A stretch of 64,000 nucleotides of DNA from JBNGOQ01 sp050589645 (GTDB taxonomy: Bacteria > Bacteroidota > Bacteroidia > Flavobacteriales > Flavobacteriaceae): contig NZ_JBNGOQ010000004.1 of assembly GCF_050589645.1 (NCBI RefSeq), positions 434,001 to 498,000 on the forward strand, written 5' to 3'. Position numbers and translations under genes: made by a program. Positions 1-8,154 of this stretch are shown piece after piece; position 1 is the stretch's first letter, and every line of letters begins with the position of its first letter. The notes under the pieces were generated by a model, which was given only the letters and a program-made list of their open reading frames with translations, did not search any database and was not told where the DNA came from.

Positions 1-158
1 GGGCACATTTGAAGAAGTACAAGATCGAAGAGGTCTCCATCATCTTTAGGGATAGAGAGAAGGGCAAGTCCAAGATGAGCTCTGCCATTGTATGGGAGGC
101 TATTTTTGGTGTAATTACAATGAAATTGGGCAGTTTGTTCCGAAAAAGGAAGTTTTAG
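1..158 (+). CDS. Family 2 glycosyltransferase, C-terminal fragment
   Basis: An open frame enters from the left edge (first full codon at base 3) and ends with TAG at 156-158, giving about 51 codons. The tail contains SIIFRDREKGKSKMS followed by a hydrophobic stretch and a basic end. This is the typical C-terminus of polyprenol/dolichol-phosphate mannosyltransferase-like GT2 enzymes, which move a sugar from a nucleotide donor to a lipid phosphate at the inner membrane. The following dihydroorotase gene starts one base after the stop, so the two are probably co-transcribed. The catalytic part lies outside the window, so the exact sugar cannot be judged. Confidence 0.7.
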   Translation, partial: AHLKKYKIEEVSIIFRDREKGKSKMSSAIVWEAIFGVITMKLGSLFRKRKF

Positions 159-159
159 G

Positions 160-1494
160 ATGGGAAAAACACTGATAAAGAACGCTAGGGTAATTAATGA
201 AGGCACCCAACAGCTATGTGATGTACTGATACAGGATAAGCTCATCCAAAAAATAGGAAGGGAGATCAGCGCTAACGGAGCTACGGTGGTAGACCTCAAT
301 GGAAATCCCCTCTTGCCCGGACTTATTGATGATCAGGTGCATTTTAGGGAACCCGGACTCACCCATAAGGGGACCATCGCCACGGAAAGCAGAGCTGCAG
401 TGGCAGGTGGTATTACAAGCTTCATGGAACAACCCAATACCGACCCGCAGACCACTACGATCGAAAAACTGGAAGCAAAATTTGCCTTGGCGGCCAATTC
501 GGCCTATGTCAACTATTCCTTTTTGTTCGGAGGCACCAATGACAATCTGGAGGAACTCAAAAAACTGGACAAGAATGCCTGTTCAGGGATAAAACTATTT
601 CTAGGGTCGTCTACTGGAAACATGTTGGTAGATGATGAAGCGGTGATCGAAAGGATATTCAGCAGTACCGAAATGGTCATATCCGCACATTGCGAGGATG
701 AGCAGACCATACGAAAAAATCTGGCCGAATACAGGGAACGGTACGGAGATGATATCCCCATGAAGTACCATCCGGTGATCCGAAGTGAAGAAGCCTGTTA
801 CCTGTCGTCATCCAGGGCAGTGGCCCTGGCCAAAAAGACCGGCGCACGTCTGCACGTTTTTCATGTTTCCACCGGGAAGGAGACCCAGCTGTTCAGGAAC
901 GACATACCCCTGGAAGAAAAGAAGATTACCGCTGAGGTATGCATCCACCATTTATGGTTTGCCCAGGAGGATTATGAAAGCAAGGGGGCACATATTAAAT
1001 GGAACCCGGCCGTGAAATCGGCAGATGACAGGGCGCAACTATGGGAAGCGCTATTGGATGATCGCATAGATGTGCTGGCCACGGATCATGCACCACATAC
1101 GCTCCAAGAAAAGGACAATGTATACACAAAGGCTCCTTCCGGTGGCCCCTTGGTACAACATGCGCTACCCGCCTTGTTGGAAAACTACCATCGAGGGAGG
1201 TTGTCATTGGAAAAAATTGTGGAGAAAATGTGCCACAATCCAGCAAAATTGTTCCAAATAAAAAAGCGGGGATTTGTGCGTGAAGGATGCTATGCCGATT
1301 TGGTCGCGTTAAATTTGGATGACCCCTGGCAGGTAAAGCGGGAAAATATAGCCTACAAATGTGGATGGTCTCCCTTTGAGGGAAATACCTTCAGGTCTAA
1401 AATTACCCATACCTTTGTAAATGGACATTTGGCTTATGAAAACGGAAACTTTTCCGATAAAAGAAATGCCGAAAGATTAACTTTTGATCGCTAG
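160..1494 (+). CDS. pyrC: Dihydroorotase
   Basis: Cyclic amidohydrolase of 444 residues that interconverts carbamoyl-aspartate and dihydroorotate in pyrimidine synthesis (cytosol). Visible motifs are the first metal-site segment DDQVHFREPG (residues 57-66), a lysine in GIKLFLG (K145) that fits the carboxylated bridging lysine, H177 (SAHCED), H235 (VFHVSTG) and the ATDHAPH segment (307-313). The first histidine of the usual HxH pair is Gln59 here. As far as I recall this is common in Bacteroidetes homologues, so it may be a lineage trait and not a defect. The gene sits one base after the glycosyltransferase stop and two bases before the lipoprotein gene, so all three form one transcription unit. 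A non-catalytic dihydroorotase-like protein or another cyclic amidohydrolase is the alternative. Confidence 0.88.
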   Translation: MGKTLIKNARVINEGTQQLCDVLIQDKLIQKIGREISANGATVVDLNGNPLLPGLIDDQVHFREPGLTHKGTIATESRAAVAGGITSFMEQPNTDPQTTTIEKLEAKFALAANSAYVNYSFLFGGTNDNLEELKKLDKNACSGIKLFLGSSTGNMLVDDEAVIERIFSSTEMVISAHCEDEQTIRKNLAEYRERYGDDIPMKYHPVIRSEEACYLSSSRAVALAKKTGARLHVFHVSTGKETQLFRNDIPLEEKKITAEVCIHHLWFAQEDYESKGAHIKWNPAVKSADDRAQLWEALLDDRIDVLATDHAPHTLQEKDNVYTKAPSGGPLVQHALPALLENYHRGRLSLEKIVEKMCHNPAKLFQIKKRGFVREGCYADLVALNLDDPWQVKRENIAYKCGWSPFEGNTFRSKITHTFVNGHLAYENGNFSDKRNAERLTFDR

Positions 1495-1496
1495 CT

Positions 1497-1910
1497 ATGA
1501 AACCTGTCATTTTTCTACTGTTGATGTTTGTGCTCGGCTCCTGTGCGGAAAAGGTGATTGAAAAACCCGATGACCTTATTGGGGAGGATCAAATGACTTC
1601 CATACTTTACGACCTGGCCATTATAGGCGCTGCCAAAAAAACAAATGCCACCCTTTTGCAGGAACACCATATAGAGACCATGCCCTACCTCTATAGCAAA
1701 TATGACATAGACAGTGTGCAATTTGTGGAGAGTGATAGATACTATGCGTCCCTGCCCGAGGTATACGAGAAAATTTATACCTCAGTGGAAGCGAGGTTAA
1801 AAAAAGAAGAAAAGGAGGCAACGGAGGCCAAGGAAAGACGCAATGATAGTATAAGTACTGCCAAACAAAAAGCTGCACTAAAAAAGAGGACTAAGGATTC
1901 TCTTCCTTAA
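1497..1910 (+). CDS. DUF4296-type lipoprotein
   Basis: Small lipoprotein of 137 residues. The N-terminus MKPVIFLLLMFVLGSC carries a lipobox with Cys16 as the lipidation site. The body has a short conserved-looking segment around EDQMTSILYDLAIIGAAKK. The C-terminal third is a highly charged, probably helical or coiled tail rich in Lys/Glu. This matches the DUF4296 lipoproteins often found beside pyrC in flavobacteria; no biochemical role is known to me. It starts 2 bp after pyrC and its 3' end overlaps the convergent epimerase gene by 20 bp. Confidence 0.75.
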   Translation: MKPVIFLLLMFVLGSCAEKVIEKPDDLIGEDQMTSILYDLAIIGAAKKTNATLLQEHHIETMPYLYSKYDIDSVQFVESDRYYASLPEVYEKIYTSVEARLKKEEKEATEAKERRNDSISTAKQKAALKKRTKDSLP

Positions 1911-2898
1911 ATCGGGCACAGCAAAAGTGCAGTGTTTCTTCCAAAGGTTCAAATTCAAATCCAAGTGCACCCTTGATTTTTTCTGTGCTATAAAACTCTT
2001 GTTGACGTAGCGAATCAACGGCGATCTTGGTTAGTACCCTGCCTTTTTTGACAAGGAAATGTCGCAACCAATCCAATCGCCATAAAATTTCCAATTGCCA
2101 AAATTTTAAAGCCAGTCGTGGTGGGGCTACACCCAGAGATTTTGAAAACCGCTGCAGAATTTCCCTATAACCCAGGTTTTCGCTCACCGCGATAAAGCGC
2201 TCATTTTTAACCGATGACCGCATTAAAAGAACCATCATTCGCACGGTATCATGCACGGTAATGGTTCCAGAACCACCTGGAGGATAAAACCTTTGCCCCT
2301 TGGCCGCCATTCTGAACAGACGACCACTACCGTTGTCCCAAAACCCAGGACCAATAATCAGGCCGGGGTTTACCATAACCACATCCAAACCTTCCTGTGC
2401 ACCCCGCCATACTTCCATTTCGGATCTATATTTGGAGAGGGCATAGACATTGGCATCAAGCTCTGTCCATTCATTTTCCTCGGTAGCTGCAGAACCCAGA
2501 GGACTTTTTCCGATAGCGGCAATGGAACTCACGTAACACAGTTTCCCCACCTTATTTGAGAGACAGAGATTTACGATATTGGCGGTGCCCTCGATATTGA
2601 CCTTGCGCATTTTTTCAAAATCGCCGGGATCAAAGGAAATCAATGCCGCACAATGATACACGAAGCTTACATCCGTAAAGGCGAGTTCCAAGGCGGGGAT
2701 GTCCGTAAGATCCGCTTCTACCCACTGGATTTTTTCAAACAAGGGTTGGACCTCATCACGATAATAGGAAAAAACTTTTTTTACCTTTTCCAAATCGCTT
2801 CCCTTTCTGTGGATTGCCCGTACGGAAGGTTCATTTTCCACCAAATGCAGCAAGAGATGCGAACCGACCAATCCTGTACCGCCCGTGACTAAAACCAT
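1891..2898 (-). CDS. NAD-dependent epimerase/dehydratase (extended SDR)
   Basis: Extended short-chain dehydrogenase of 335 residues. It begins directly with the Rossmann fold: VTGGTGLVGSH gives the TGxxGxxG dinucleotide motif (residues 5-12). The catalytic pair is Y152/K156 in VYALSK, with an upstream serine in CYVSSIAAIG. The substrate cannot be told from the sequence; candidates include nucleotide sugars, dihydroflavonol-like or sterol-like compounds. The 3' end overlaps the convergent DUF4296 gene by 20 bp. The gene is divergent from tyrS across a 102-bp gap. Confidence 0.82.
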   Translation of the reverse strand: MVLVTGGTGLVGSHLLLHLVENEPSVRAIHRKGSDLEKVKKVFSYYRDEVQPLFEKIQWVEADLTDIPALELAFTDVSFVYHCAALISFDPGDFEKMRKVNIEGTANIVNLCLSNKVGKLCYVSSIAAIGKSPLGSAATEENEWTELDANVYALSKYRSEMEVWRGAQEGLDVVMVNPGLIIGPGFWDNGSGRLFRMAAKGQRFYPPGGSGTITVHDTVRMMVLLMRSSVKNERFIAVSENLGYREILQRFSKSLGVAPPRLALKFWQLEILWRLDWLRHFLVKKGRVLTKIAVDSLRQQEFYSTEKIKGALGFEFEPLEETLHFCCARFKEENP

Positions 2899-2966
2899 AT
2901 ACCAAAATTAGGTAATTGCTGGGGATATATCCTCTTTTTGTACGGTGTAAAGCAGTGTATTTCTTT

Positions 2967-2993
2967 TATATTTGCAGCAATTATTTAAAGGAG
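2967..2993 (+). promoter_or_regulatory. tyrS promoter -7 box and ribosome-binding site
   Basis: TATATTTG at 2967-2974 matches the Bacteroidetes -7 consensus TAnnTTTG exactly. AAAGGAG at 2987-2993 is a good Shine-Dalgarno site 7 bases before the tyrS ATG at 3001. I see no well-spaced -33 TTTG. Confidence 0.6.
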
Positions 2994-3000
2994 ATTACCA

Positions 3001-4296
3001 ATGGCTTCAAACTTTGTCGAGGAATTGAAATGGAGGGGAATGCTGCACGATGCAATGCCCGGTACGGAAACGCACTTACAAAGCGGGATGCAATCGGCCT
3101 ATGTTGGGATCGATCCCACGGCAGATTCCCTGCACATCGGACATTTGGTAGGGGTGATGATGCTACGGCATTTTCAATTGGCGGGCCATAAACCTTATGC
3201 CCTTATTGGGGGAGCAACGGGTATGATCGGGGACCCCTCTGGCAAATCCACTGAGCGCAACCTGCTGGACGAGACCACGCTCAGACGTAATGAGGACGCA
3301 CTGAAGGAGCAATTGTCACGTTTTTTGGATTTTGAAAGTGATTCCGATAATGCCGCCGTTTTGGTGAACAATTACGACTGGATGAAGGACTTTTCCTTTC
3401 TGGATTTTATCAGGGATGTTGGGAAGCACATTACCGTAAATTATATGATGGCAAAGGATTCGGTAAAAAAACGTTTGTCTGCCGAGGCCAATGAGGGCAT
3501 GTCATTTACCGAATTCACTTATCAACTTGTGCAGGGGTACGACTTTCTCTACCTCTTTCAAAACCACAATTGCACCCTACAAATGGGCGGAAGCGATCAA
3601 TGGGGCAATATTACCACGGGCACGGAACTCATACGAAGAATCGGAGGCGGCAAGGGTTATGCACTTACCTGTCCGTTGATTACCAAGGCCGATGGGTCAA
3701 AATTTGGAAAGACGGAAAGCGGCAATGTCTGGTTGGATGCCCAAAAGACATCCCCGTACAAATTTTACCAATATTGGTTGAACACCTCTGACGCGGACGC
3801 GGAAAAATATATCAAGATTTTCACTTTTTTACCCAAGACCGAGATAGAGAACCTGGTAGTGGAACACGGGGAGGCGCCCCACCTGAGGGTGTTGCAAAAA
3901 CGTTTGGCAGAAGAGATTACGGTCATGGTGCATTCCCAGCAGGATCTGGACAACGCCATAAAGGCCAGCAATATCCTTTTTGGAAAATCTACTTCCCAAG
4001 ACCTCAAGGCCTTGGGCGAAGCTACTTTCTTGGATGTTTTTGAAGGGGTGCCCCAGGCCGAAATACCGAGGGAAGATGTGGAAAACGGACTGGATATGAT
4101 CGGAGCATTAGCCGCCAAAACGGGATTTTTGGGGTCCAATGGGGAAGCCCGAAGGGAGTTAAAACAGAATTCCATTTCGGTAAACAAGGAAAAGGTAAGG
4201 GAAGATTATCGGATTACCACGGCTGATTTGATCAGTGACAAATATGTGCTCCTACAGCGAGGTAGGAAGAATTATTTTGTTTTGGTGGTCCACTGA
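3001..4296 (+). CDS. tyrS: Tyrosyl-tRNA synthetase
   Basis: Class I aminoacyl-tRNA synthetase of 431 residues that charges tRNA-Tyr. The HIGH signature is at residues 45-48 (SLHIGHLVG). The KMSKS-type loop is KFGKT (234-238), the usual bacterial TyrS variant. GGSDQWGN (196-203) belongs to the tyrosine/adenylate site. The C-terminal 70 residues contain an S4-like RNA-binding segment (ARRELKQNSISVNKEKV). Length is normal for the family. The strong SD site at 2987-2993 fixes the start at 3001. Confidence 0.97.
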   Translation: MASNFVEELKWRGMLHDAMPGTETHLQSGMQSAYVGIDPTADSLHIGHLVGVMMLRHFQLAGHKPYALIGGATGMIGDPSGKSTERNLLDETTLRRNEDALKEQLSRFLDFESDSDNAAVLVNNYDWMKDFSFLDFIRDVGKHITVNYMMAKDSVKKRLSAEANEGMSFTEFTYQLVQGYDFLYLFQNHNCTLQMGGSDQWGNITTGTELIRRIGGGKGYALTCPLITKADGSKFGKTESGNVWLDAQKTSPYKFYQYWLNTSDADAEKYIKIFTFLPKTEIENLVVEHGEAPHLRVLQKRLAEEITVMVHSQQDLDNAIKASNILFGKSTSQDLKALGEATFLDVFEGVPQAEIPREDVENGLDMIGALAAKTGFLGSNGEARRELKQNSISVNKEKVREDYRITTADLISDKYVLLQRGRKNYFVLVVH

Positions 4297-4398
4297 TATA
4301 CCTGCTAGGTTGCCATACTGAAAAGGACTGCCTTTTTACTTGGTCCCTTAGTGGGCTTTCTGTTTGTAAACCCTAATATTAATTTATACCACATTGAT

Positions 4399-6066
4399 AT
4401 GAGCGACCTGGAGATTGCTAAAAAAGTAGCCCTAAAACCCATCACCGAAATTGCCGAAAAGTTAGGACTTCAGTCAGACGAAATTGACATGTACGGAAAG
4501 TACAAGGCCAAATTGCCCTTGCATAAAATGGATGTGGAAAATTCCACGAATAGTAAGCTAATCTTGGTTTCCGCCACCTCGCCAACCCCAGCTGGCGAAG
4601 GAAAGACCACTATGTCCATTGGGCTCTCCGAAGGCCTTAACCGCTTGGGCAAGAAGACTACGGTGGTGCTTAGGGAACCTTCCCTGGGCCCTGTTTTTGG
4701 GATAAAGGGCGGGGCCACGGGGGGTGGATATAGCCAAGTACTGCCCATGGAGGACATTAACCTGCATTTTACCGGTGACTTTGCGGCCATTGAAAAGGCG
4801 CACAATCTCCTGGCGGCACTTATTGACAACAATGTACAGAGCAAAACCAATTCACTGGGGTTGGATGCGCGCACCATTTCTTGGAAAAGGGTACTGGATA
4901 TGAACGACAGGGCCCTTAGGCGGATTATCGTGGGCCTTGGCGGCACTGGCTCTGGAATACCAAGGGAAACCGGCTTTGATATTACGGCTGCCTCGGAAAT
5001 TATGGCCATTCTCTGTCTTGCAGATGACCTGGAAGACCTTAAGAAACGGCTGGGCAATATTTTTATAGGATACACCTTTGACAGGAAACCGATATACGCC
5101 AGGGATTTGAAGGCCGAAGGTGCAATGGCAGCCCTGTTGAAAGATGCTATTATGCCCAACCTGGTGCAGACTATTGAAGGTAATCCGGCCATCATACACG
5201 GTGGCCCGTTTGCAAATATCGCCCAAGGCACCAACTCGGTAATCGCCACGAGAATGGGCCTGTCCTTTTCCGAATATACGGTCACCGAAGCAGGCTTTGG
5301 ATTTGATCTGGGCGCAGAAAAGTTCTTTGATATCAAATGCCAGAGCGCAGGATTATCACCAAAGGCCGTGGTATTGACCACTACGGTTAGAGCCCTGAAA
5401 TATCATGGAGGCGCTTCCTTGGATTCCTTGACCATACCCGATACGGCAGCCTTGGAAAAGGGAATCCCCAATTTGGAGAAACATGTGGAAAATATTCTAC
5501 GCTTTAAGGTACCTCCTGTAATTGCCATTAATAAGTTCGTAACCGATACCAAGGAAGAGATCGAGTTGATTATTGCTGCGGCCAATAAAATGGGTGTCCC
5601 TGTAGCTTTGGCCGAAGTGTGGGCCAAGGGAGGGGAAGGATCTGCAGATCTTGCCCAAAAGGTCATTGCCGCGGCAGAGAACAACAATACCGACTTTACC
5701 CCCTTGTACGATTGGGAGATGGACGTGCAAACCAAGATAACTACCATTGCCACAAAAATATACGGTGCAGAACATGTGGATTATACAGCAAAGGCCAAAA
5801 AGGACTTAAAAAAAATTGCGGACCTAGGTCTCGAAAAACTCCCTGTTTGTATTGCTAAGACACAGAAGTCACTATCGGATAATCCCGCTTTGTTGGGCCG
5901 CCCAAAGGATTTTATCATAACCGTACGGGAAATTGAAATAGCCTCGGGGGCAGGTTTTTTGGTTCCCATTACCGGCGATATCATGAGAATGCCAGGTTTG
6001 CCCGCGCACCCGGCTTCGGAAAGAATAGATATTGACCGTGATGGACATATCACCGGACTGTTTTAG
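4399..6066 (+). CDS. fhs: Formate--tetrahydrofolate ligase
   Basis: Protein of 555 residues that makes 10-formyl-tetrahydrofolate from formate, THF and ATP in one-carbon metabolism. The ATP loop TPAGEGKTT is at residues 63-71. It is followed by PSLGPVFGIKGGATGGGYSQ and the EDINLHFTGD segment, both hallmarks of the family; the length is typical. I chose ATG 4399 (MSDLEIAKK) over an in-frame ATG 48 bp upstream, because the extra residues do not belong to the family and the upstream region reads as a leader. The gene stands alone, 102 bp after tyrS. Confidence 0.96.
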   Translation: MSDLEIAKKVALKPITEIAEKLGLQSDEIDMYGKYKAKLPLHKMDVENSTNSKLILVSATSPTPAGEGKTTMSIGLSEGLNRLGKKTTVVLREPSLGPVFGIKGGATGGGYSQVLPMEDINLHFTGDFAAIEKAHNLLAALIDNNVQSKTNSLGLDARTISWKRVLDMNDRALRRIIVGLGGTGSGIPRETGFDITAASEIMAILCLADDLEDLKKRLGNIFIGYTFDRKPIYARDLKAEGAMAALLKDAIMPNLVQTIEGNPAIIHGGPFANIAQGTNSVIATRMGLSFSEYTVTEAGFGFDLGAEKFFDIKCQSAGLSPKAVVLTTTVRALKYHGGASLDSLTIPDTAALEKGIPNLEKHVENILRFKVPPVIAINKFVTDTKEEIELIIAAANKMGVPVALAEVWAKGGEGSADLAQKVIAAAENNNTDFTPLYDWEMDVQTKITTIATKIYGAEHVDYTAKAKKDLKKIADLGLEKLPVCIAKTQKSLSDNPALLGRPKDFIITVREIEIASGAGFLVPITGDIMRMPGLPAHPASERIDIDRDGHITGLF

Positions 6067-6148
6067 TGCCCGATGCACCTTTGCCAAAAAAACTGTTCTA
6101 GGCTCGACGCCAAAGACGGTATGGTCGGAAAAGGGCACTGAAAGTCAC

Positions 6149-7126
6149 TTATAACACCATAAGATTACATCCCCGGATGTCCGAATGGTCAAATCTGCCG
6201 ATTACCTCAAAACTACCATCGGCATATACCCTTCCCAGGTCCTGAGTGGCAATAAAGGAACAGGAGTTTACATTTGCCAGATCGATTACATTGATACCGC
6301 CTGTCTTTCCTATTCGCTGTAAGGCAAAGGGGTCTTCGGTATCCCGTACCAGGATTTTCATCCAAGGTGGGCATTTAAAAATTCCGTTGCCCTGAGAGTA
6401 GGCCTGCGACAGTAATTCGGTCATCCCGTATTCCGAATGGATAGCGTTGACACCAAACCCTTTCTTGAGCGCCGTGTGCAGCTCCTCACGGATTAATTCC
6501 CTGCGCCTGCCTTTCATTCCGCCAGTTTCCATGACCACGGTATGCTTCAGATTCAAGGTGTGCGTTTCCGCCATCTCTAACAGGGCAAAGGAAACCCCGA
6601 TCAGCAATACCTCTTTTCCATCGGCGTCCAACCGGGAGAGGGTCGCTTTAAGGCCCTTCTGGTCCTTGAGATAAAAACCGCTTTCCGGATGGCCGCTTTG
6701 TTCAATAAGGTCGTTCACCATATAAACCAAGGAGGAACCCTCGCGTTCCAGATAGGATGGCAACAAGGCCAGGACACAATAGTCGGAAATGTCGCCGTAA
6801 AAAAGCACAAAGGACCTTTGGTAACTCCGTTCATACAATTTTAGATCGATCACATGGTGTTGGCTAACCTGGTTGCCCGTAGTGCCACTGCTGGTGAAGG
6901 TGATGTTGACAGGTGCATTTCCGGATATCACCTGTTTTGATTTAAAAAATTCTATGGGCAGGAAGGGGATGTCGCTTACCCCCTTTACGTTGGAGGTAGT
7001 TTTTCCCAGGTGCTCACAAAACTCTCGGTAGATGGGATTGTTCAGATATTGAAACCTAAAAATTTCCAGGGCCTGGAACTCAAATTTCCCTGGGGTATCA
7101 ATATCAAAAATTTTGTGGGTGTCCAT
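6149..7126 (-). CDS. LuxE/PaaK-like acyl-protein synthetase or acyltransferase
   Basis: About 325 residues, beginning MDTHKIFDIDTPGKFEFQALEIFRFQ. This N-terminal pattern and the serine/threonine/glycine loop FTSSGTTGNQVSQH mark the LuxE branch of the adenylate-forming superfamily, where the loop binds ATP. A later HSEYGMTELLSQAYS segment is the usual adenylation-domain A5-like motif. LuxE proteins activate fatty acids; in Bacteroidetes such stand-alone proteins are usually called acyltransferases, with no proven substrate. The chosen ATG at 7126 is preferred over a TTG two codons upstream. No luciferase or acyl-reductase genes are nearby, so bioluminescence is not implied. Confidence 0.75.
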   Translation of the reverse strand: MDTHKIFDIDTPGKFEFQALEIFRFQYLNNPIYREFCEHLGKTTSNVKGVSDIPFLPIEFFKSKQVISGNAPVNITFTSSGTTGNQVSQHHVIDLKLYERSYQRSFVLFYGDISDYCVLALLPSYLEREGSSLVYMVNDLIEQSGHPESGFYLKDQKGLKATLSRLDADGKEVLLIGVSFALLEMAETHTLNLKHTVVMETGGMKGRRRELIREELHTALKKGFGVNAIHSEYGMTELLSQAYSQGNGIFKCPPWMKILVRDTEDPFALQRIGKTGGINVIDLANVNSCSFIATQDLGRVYADGSFEVIGRFDHSDIRGCNLMVL

Positions 7127-7149
7127 GCTCAATTTTACTACCGTAAATG

Positions 7150-7190
7150 TAATAAAATAAAGCCCGGAAGACAGCGCTGGGCAGCGGGCT
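7150..7190 (-). terminator. Probable intrinsic terminator of the first mini-T9SS gene
   Basis: Read on the minus strand, AGCCCG and CGGGCT (outer ends at 7190 and 7161) form a 6-bp stem around an 18-base loop. It is followed by the T-rich TTATTTTATT. The stem overlaps the stop codon of the gene ending at 7189. Confidence 0.45.
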
Positions 7191-7515
7191 ATTTAACCAC
7201 CAATTTCCTGGTGATTGTACTGCTGTTCTCCGTAATCTGCATCATGTAAACACCGGGTACCAATTTAGAAATGTTGAGCACATTTGTAATCATACGGTGG
7301 CGCAGCACAATCTCACCGAATACGTCATACACCGTGATGTCCTTACTGTCGTTTTTCTTGGAAGTGATGTACACTCGGTCCCCAAATGCAGGGTTGGGAT
7401 ATAATTTGAAGCCCACGATATCCCCGTTCAGGGATACTTGGTTATCCTCTACCTCTTGTCCGGATACTACTAGGGTAAATGCTGCCAATAGCAGGGTCAA
7501 GTAGATTTTTTTCAT
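7189..7515 (-). CDS. Mini-protein: signal peptide plus T9SS type A sorting domain
   Basis: 108 residues from ATG 7515 (MKKIYLTLLLAAFTLVVSGQ, a clear Sec signal peptide). I reject the longer frame upstream because it adds 43 residues without family character. The rest, from FKLYPNPAFGDRVYI through VYDVFGEIVL to PGVYMMQI and a basic TRKLVVK end, is a complete type A C-terminal sorting domain as used by T9SS. Almost no cargo lies between the signal peptide and the tail (about 15 residues). Function unknown. It could be the remnant of a larger secreted protein, or a small cell-surface protein in its own right. A paralogue follows at 7716. Confidence 0.8.
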   Translation of the reverse strand: MKKIYLTLLLAAFTLVVSGQEVEDNQVSLNGDIVGFKLYPNPAFGDRVYITSKKNDSKDITVYDVFGEIVLRHRMITNVLNISKLVPGVYMMQITENSSTITRKLVVK

Positions 7516-7715
7516 AGGTGTTGATTTGGGAGCAACAGGGTAAATATAGGGAATGCCCTTAGGGGCCGCCACAAAATGTTGTGAACACCTGTTTTTTGTA
7601 GGTAAAACCGAACCACAGGTCCGTTCATCGATTTTTTTAATCATTTAGTCGATAACTGAGCTCCTGCTCGGCGAGAGCATGGTGTTATATTTCTCTGAAA
7701 TGAAAAAAGGAAGGT

Positions 7716-8024
7716 TTACTTGATGATCAGCTTTCGGGTGGCCACTTTGTCCTTTTCAAAAACCCGGAGTACATATACCCCTTTGTTCAAATCGGTTAGG
7801 CTCAATTCTGTGCCCAAAATCGTGGTTTCCAATACCCGAGTGCCCAAAACATCGTAGATCAATATGTTTTTAGGGGCATTCTTTGTGGTGCTGATATATA
7901 CCTTGCCATTGGTCACCGGATTGGGATAGAGTTTAAATCCATCAATATCACCCGAGCCCTGGGCTTGCTGTCCAAAGGCTAAAGAAGAAACAAAAAGGAA
8001 TACAATCACGTAAAAGTGCTTCAT
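7716..8024 (-). CDS. Mini-protein: signal peptide plus T9SS type A sorting domain (paralogue)
   Basis: 102 residues from ATG 8024 (MKHFYVIVFLFVSSLAFGQ signal peptide). The mature part GSGDIDGFKLYPNPVTNGKVYI... ends in GVYVLRVFEKDKVATRKLIIK, which is again only a T9SS sorting tail. It shares the layout and many positions (FKLYPNP, KxxxIYDVxG, GVYxxxI, TRKLxxK) with the protein encoded at 7189-7515, so the two are tandem paralogues separated by 200 bp. It lies after a terminator that closes the lipoprotein/TonB receptor unit upstream, so it probably has its own promoter. Confidence 0.8.
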   Translation of the reverse strand: MKHFYVIVFLFVSSLAFGQQAQGSGDIDGFKLYPNPVTNGKVYISTTKNAPKNILIYDVLGTRVLETTILGTELSLTDLNKGVYVLRVFEKDKVATRKLIIK

Positions 8025-8108
8025 TCGTAGGTATATACGCCAAAGATAATAATTTTGACCTTTGGCAATCACAATTATTCGATTAACTGCAAAAATTTGG
8101 CCAAAAAG

Positions 8109-8139
8109 CAAAAAAGCCCGCGAAAAGCAGGCTTTTTAA
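8109..8139 (-). terminator. Intrinsic terminator of the TonB-receptor/lipoprotein unit
   Basis: AAAAAGCC..GC / GC..GGCTTTTT forms a stem with a GAAAA-type loop (8111-8137). On the minus strand it ends in six T residues, 16 bases after the lipoprotein stop at 8155. The A-run on the other side makes it potentially bidirectional. Confidence 0.8.
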
Positions 8140-8154
8140 AGAGGTATAGTCGTC

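Noticed and set aside
4470..5381. Long minus-strand open frame of 303 codons inside fhs
   Set aside because: It is the antisense shadow of a clear fhs gene and has no signal, domain or start site of its own.
6149..7126. A bioluminescence (lux) gene, from the LuxE-like fold
   Set aside because: No luxAB or acyl reductase genes are nearby. LuxE-like proteins are common in Bacteroidetes without light production.
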